Shown here one piece after another: positions 4,739 through 6,061 of a stretch of 6,061 nucleotides of DNA. The DNA is taken from positions 1 through 6,061 of the forward strand of contig CAZUOL010000005.1 of NCBI GenBank assembly GCA_964621845.1, written 5' to 3'. The first letter of the stretch is position 1; the number at the start of each line of letters is the position of its first letter. The position numbers were made by a program, and so were the translations under genes. Source of the stretch: CAYRKQ01 sp964621845. Its GTDB lineage: Bacteria > Patescibacteriota > Saccharimonadia > Saccharimonadales > UBA7683. The notes under the pieces were generated by a model. That model did no database searches, was not told the DNA's origin, and saw nothing but the letters and a program-made list of their open reading frames with translations.

Positions 4739-6061
4739 ATGAAAAAGGCAGCATCAAAACTAAAAAAATCCACCAAAAAAAACGTTGCGCGTCATCGCTC
4801 AACACTTAAAAAACAGCCGCGTCTCAACAAAGGAATTGCACTCGCGATTATTGCTGCCTGTACGGTAATAGGCGGCCTTTTTGTCTATATAAGTAACGCT
4901 GCAAGCTCTTCCTATTCTCGCTTGGATTGCTTTTTTACAAGTAATAAGGGGTACGCTTCAGCCTACGCCTGTTACGAACACAGTATTGAGGGCCAAACCG
5001 CACAAGCTTTTATTGCAGTGTTAGGACGTATTCCTGAAAAAAGTGCATTTCAGTATTGGTCAAACGTCTACGCAACCTATCAATCCGCCCCTCAACAAAC
5101 ACTTATAAATAAACTCTTACTTGGTCCTGAGGCCCAAAATAAGTTTGGGAAACTGAGTAACTCAGATAAGGTGACCTACCTCTACAACACCGTGCTACAT
5201 CGGCAACCTGACACATCAGGTAAAGCCTACTGGCTAAAGCGCTTCAATACAGATAAAAATCTCGGCCACGTTATTGCCTCATTTATTAACACTAACCAAA
5301 GCCGTAATAAAATGCAGGCCTACGTGCAAACTGCCCTTGATACGCTTGGCACTACCTGGCGACCAACACGTATGGGTAAAACGGTAAGTCCACGTGGTGT
5401 CTACGCAAATTGGATCTGGAAAGCGCCTGCAAGCGGCTTTAATCGCCTCAGCCACAACCTCACTATCCAATCGTTTAACCCGAGTGCCTACTATTTCTGG
5501 GCGCATCAATATAAATATGTTAATGGCGATGGTGCATATATTGGCTTGCAGTCAGTTGGAGCGGGCCCTGTTCGCAAACAAGCGATCTTCTCCGTTTTCA
5601 GTGCTGGGATAGCCGCCAAACAGCAGTACTGTAAAGTAGAAAAGTCTGGTTTTGATGGCTACAACACTTCTGGCACCAGCTGTATTATTCCCTACAACTG
5701 GGTGAAGGGCCGAACGTACCAGCTTACTTCTAGCCTTTCAGCATTAGATGGCACAGGTAGTTGGTGGACCGGCACCGTAACAGACACGACAACAGGCAAG
5801 AGTACAGTGATTGGCACTATAAAAGTTCCTAAATCCTGGAAAGGCACCGGTGACTGGTCAACTATGTGGACCGAGAACTACCAGTCTACCGCCACAAGCT
5901 GTAACACCATTCCATACTCAAAAGTCACTTTTTCAGCACCAATTGCCAATGGGTCAATCAAACCAATCGCCGCGAGTAAACAATTTTCTGAAAAATACGA
6001 ATGTAACAACTCACGCTCTACCACGCCGAGCAGAAGTGTCACCCAAGAAGTCGGTGTACAA
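4739..6061 (+). CDS. Membrane-anchored surface protein with DUF4214-like repeats and a DUF3472-like domain, 3' partial
   Basis: The frame stays open for 441 codons to the window end, so the C-terminus is missing. Residues 1-31 are very basic (13 Lys/Arg). A membrane helix follows at about 32-52 (IALAIIAACTVIGGLFVYIS), ending in SNAAS, so it is either an uncleaved anchor or a long signal peptide cut after Ala54. Two DUF4214-like units come next: about 87-135 (AFIAVLGRIPEKSAFQYW) and 143-190 (TYLYNTVLHRQPDTSGKAYW). DUF4214 is found in bacterial surface and secreted proteins and is named for its uncharacterised function. From about 221 to 400 the sequence resembles DUF3472, with QAIFSVFSAG, IPYNWVKGRTYQL and an alternating strand pattern rich in Trp and Gly, probably a carbohydrate-binding-type beta fold. 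Several cysteines suggest disulfides outside the cell. The start is supported by AGGAG and a good promoter. Domain naming is by recall of family motifs. Confidence 0.82.
   Translation, partial: MKKAASKLKKSTKKNVARHRSTLKKQPRLNKGIALAIIAACTVIGGLFVYISNAASSSYSRLDCFFTSNKGYASAYACYEHSIEGQTAQAFIAVLGRIPEKSAFQYWSNVYATYQSAPQQTLINKLLLGPEAQNKFGKLSNSDKVTYLYNTVLHRQPDTSGKAYWLKRFNTDKNLGHVIASFINTNQSRNKMQAYVQTALDTLGTTWRPTRMGKTVSPRGVYANWIWKAPASGFNRLSHNLTIQSFNPSAYYFWAHQYKYVNGDGAYIGLQSVGAGPVRKQAIFSVFSAGIAAKQQYCKVEKSGFDGYNTSGTSCIIPYNWVKGRTYQLTSSLSALDGTGSWWTGTVTDTTTGKSTVIGTIKVPKSWKGTGDWSTMWTENYQSTATSCNTIPYSKVTFSAPIANGSIKPIAASKQFSEKYECNNSRSTTPSRSVTQEVGVQ

Noticed and set aside
5279..5612. Overlapping reading frames on both strands inside the DUF4214/DUF3472-like gene
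   Set aside because: The main frame is open for 441 codons with recognisable domains; these are short shadows of it.

Overview
The window reads as an ordinary chromosomal segment of a small-genome bacterium, most likely Candidatus Saccharibacteria (TM7, Patescibacteria). That placement is an inference. It rests on the short, gene-dense layout, a cysteine-free bL33, a stripped-down DNA polymerase III delta-prime, and a DUF4214 plus DUF3472-like surface protein beside a sortase-type secreted protein. TGA ends at least two genes (835-837 and 3499-3501), so the UGA-recoded lineages (Gracilibacteria, Absconditabacteria) are unlikely. No mobile element, CRISPR array or phage gene is visible.

Left part (1-2349), + strand: an RluA-family rRNA pseudouridine synthase that begins before the window, holB (DNA polymerase III delta-prime) overlapping it by ATGA, and a membrane-anchored TPR protein starting 7 nt after holB. 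The TPR gene ends in a hairpin terminator that also serves the opposite strand.

Middle (2349-3793): tRNA-Thr(TGT) and tRNA-Tyr(GTA) lie on the - strand as a pair, with a promoter back to back with that of an unrecognised 134-aa gene on the + strand. A second threonine tRNA, Thr(GGT), follows on the + strand. Then come a 100-aa putative two-helix membrane protein and rpmG (ribosomal protein bL33), closed by a terminator. All three tRNA genes encode their CCA end.

Right part (3794-6061): two envelope genes, each with its own strong promoter and Shine-Dalgarno site. The first encodes a secreted protein with signal peptide, four cysteines, a Val/Thr/Pro/Lys stalk and a VPSTG-type C-terminal sorting signal. 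The second, cut by the window end, encodes an N-terminally anchored protein with two DUF4214-like repeats and a DUF3472-like domain.

The most notable signal is in the control regions. The TPR gene and rpmG both have an extended -10 element (TGnTAYAAT) only 6-8 nt before the ATG, so their mRNAs are predicted to start at or next to the start codon (leaderless). The two envelope genes have normal 5' leaders with good Shine-Dalgarno sequences. Nothing in the window clearly amounts to a new multi-gene system. The best candidates for novelty are the two secreted proteins and the two unrecognised small proteins.
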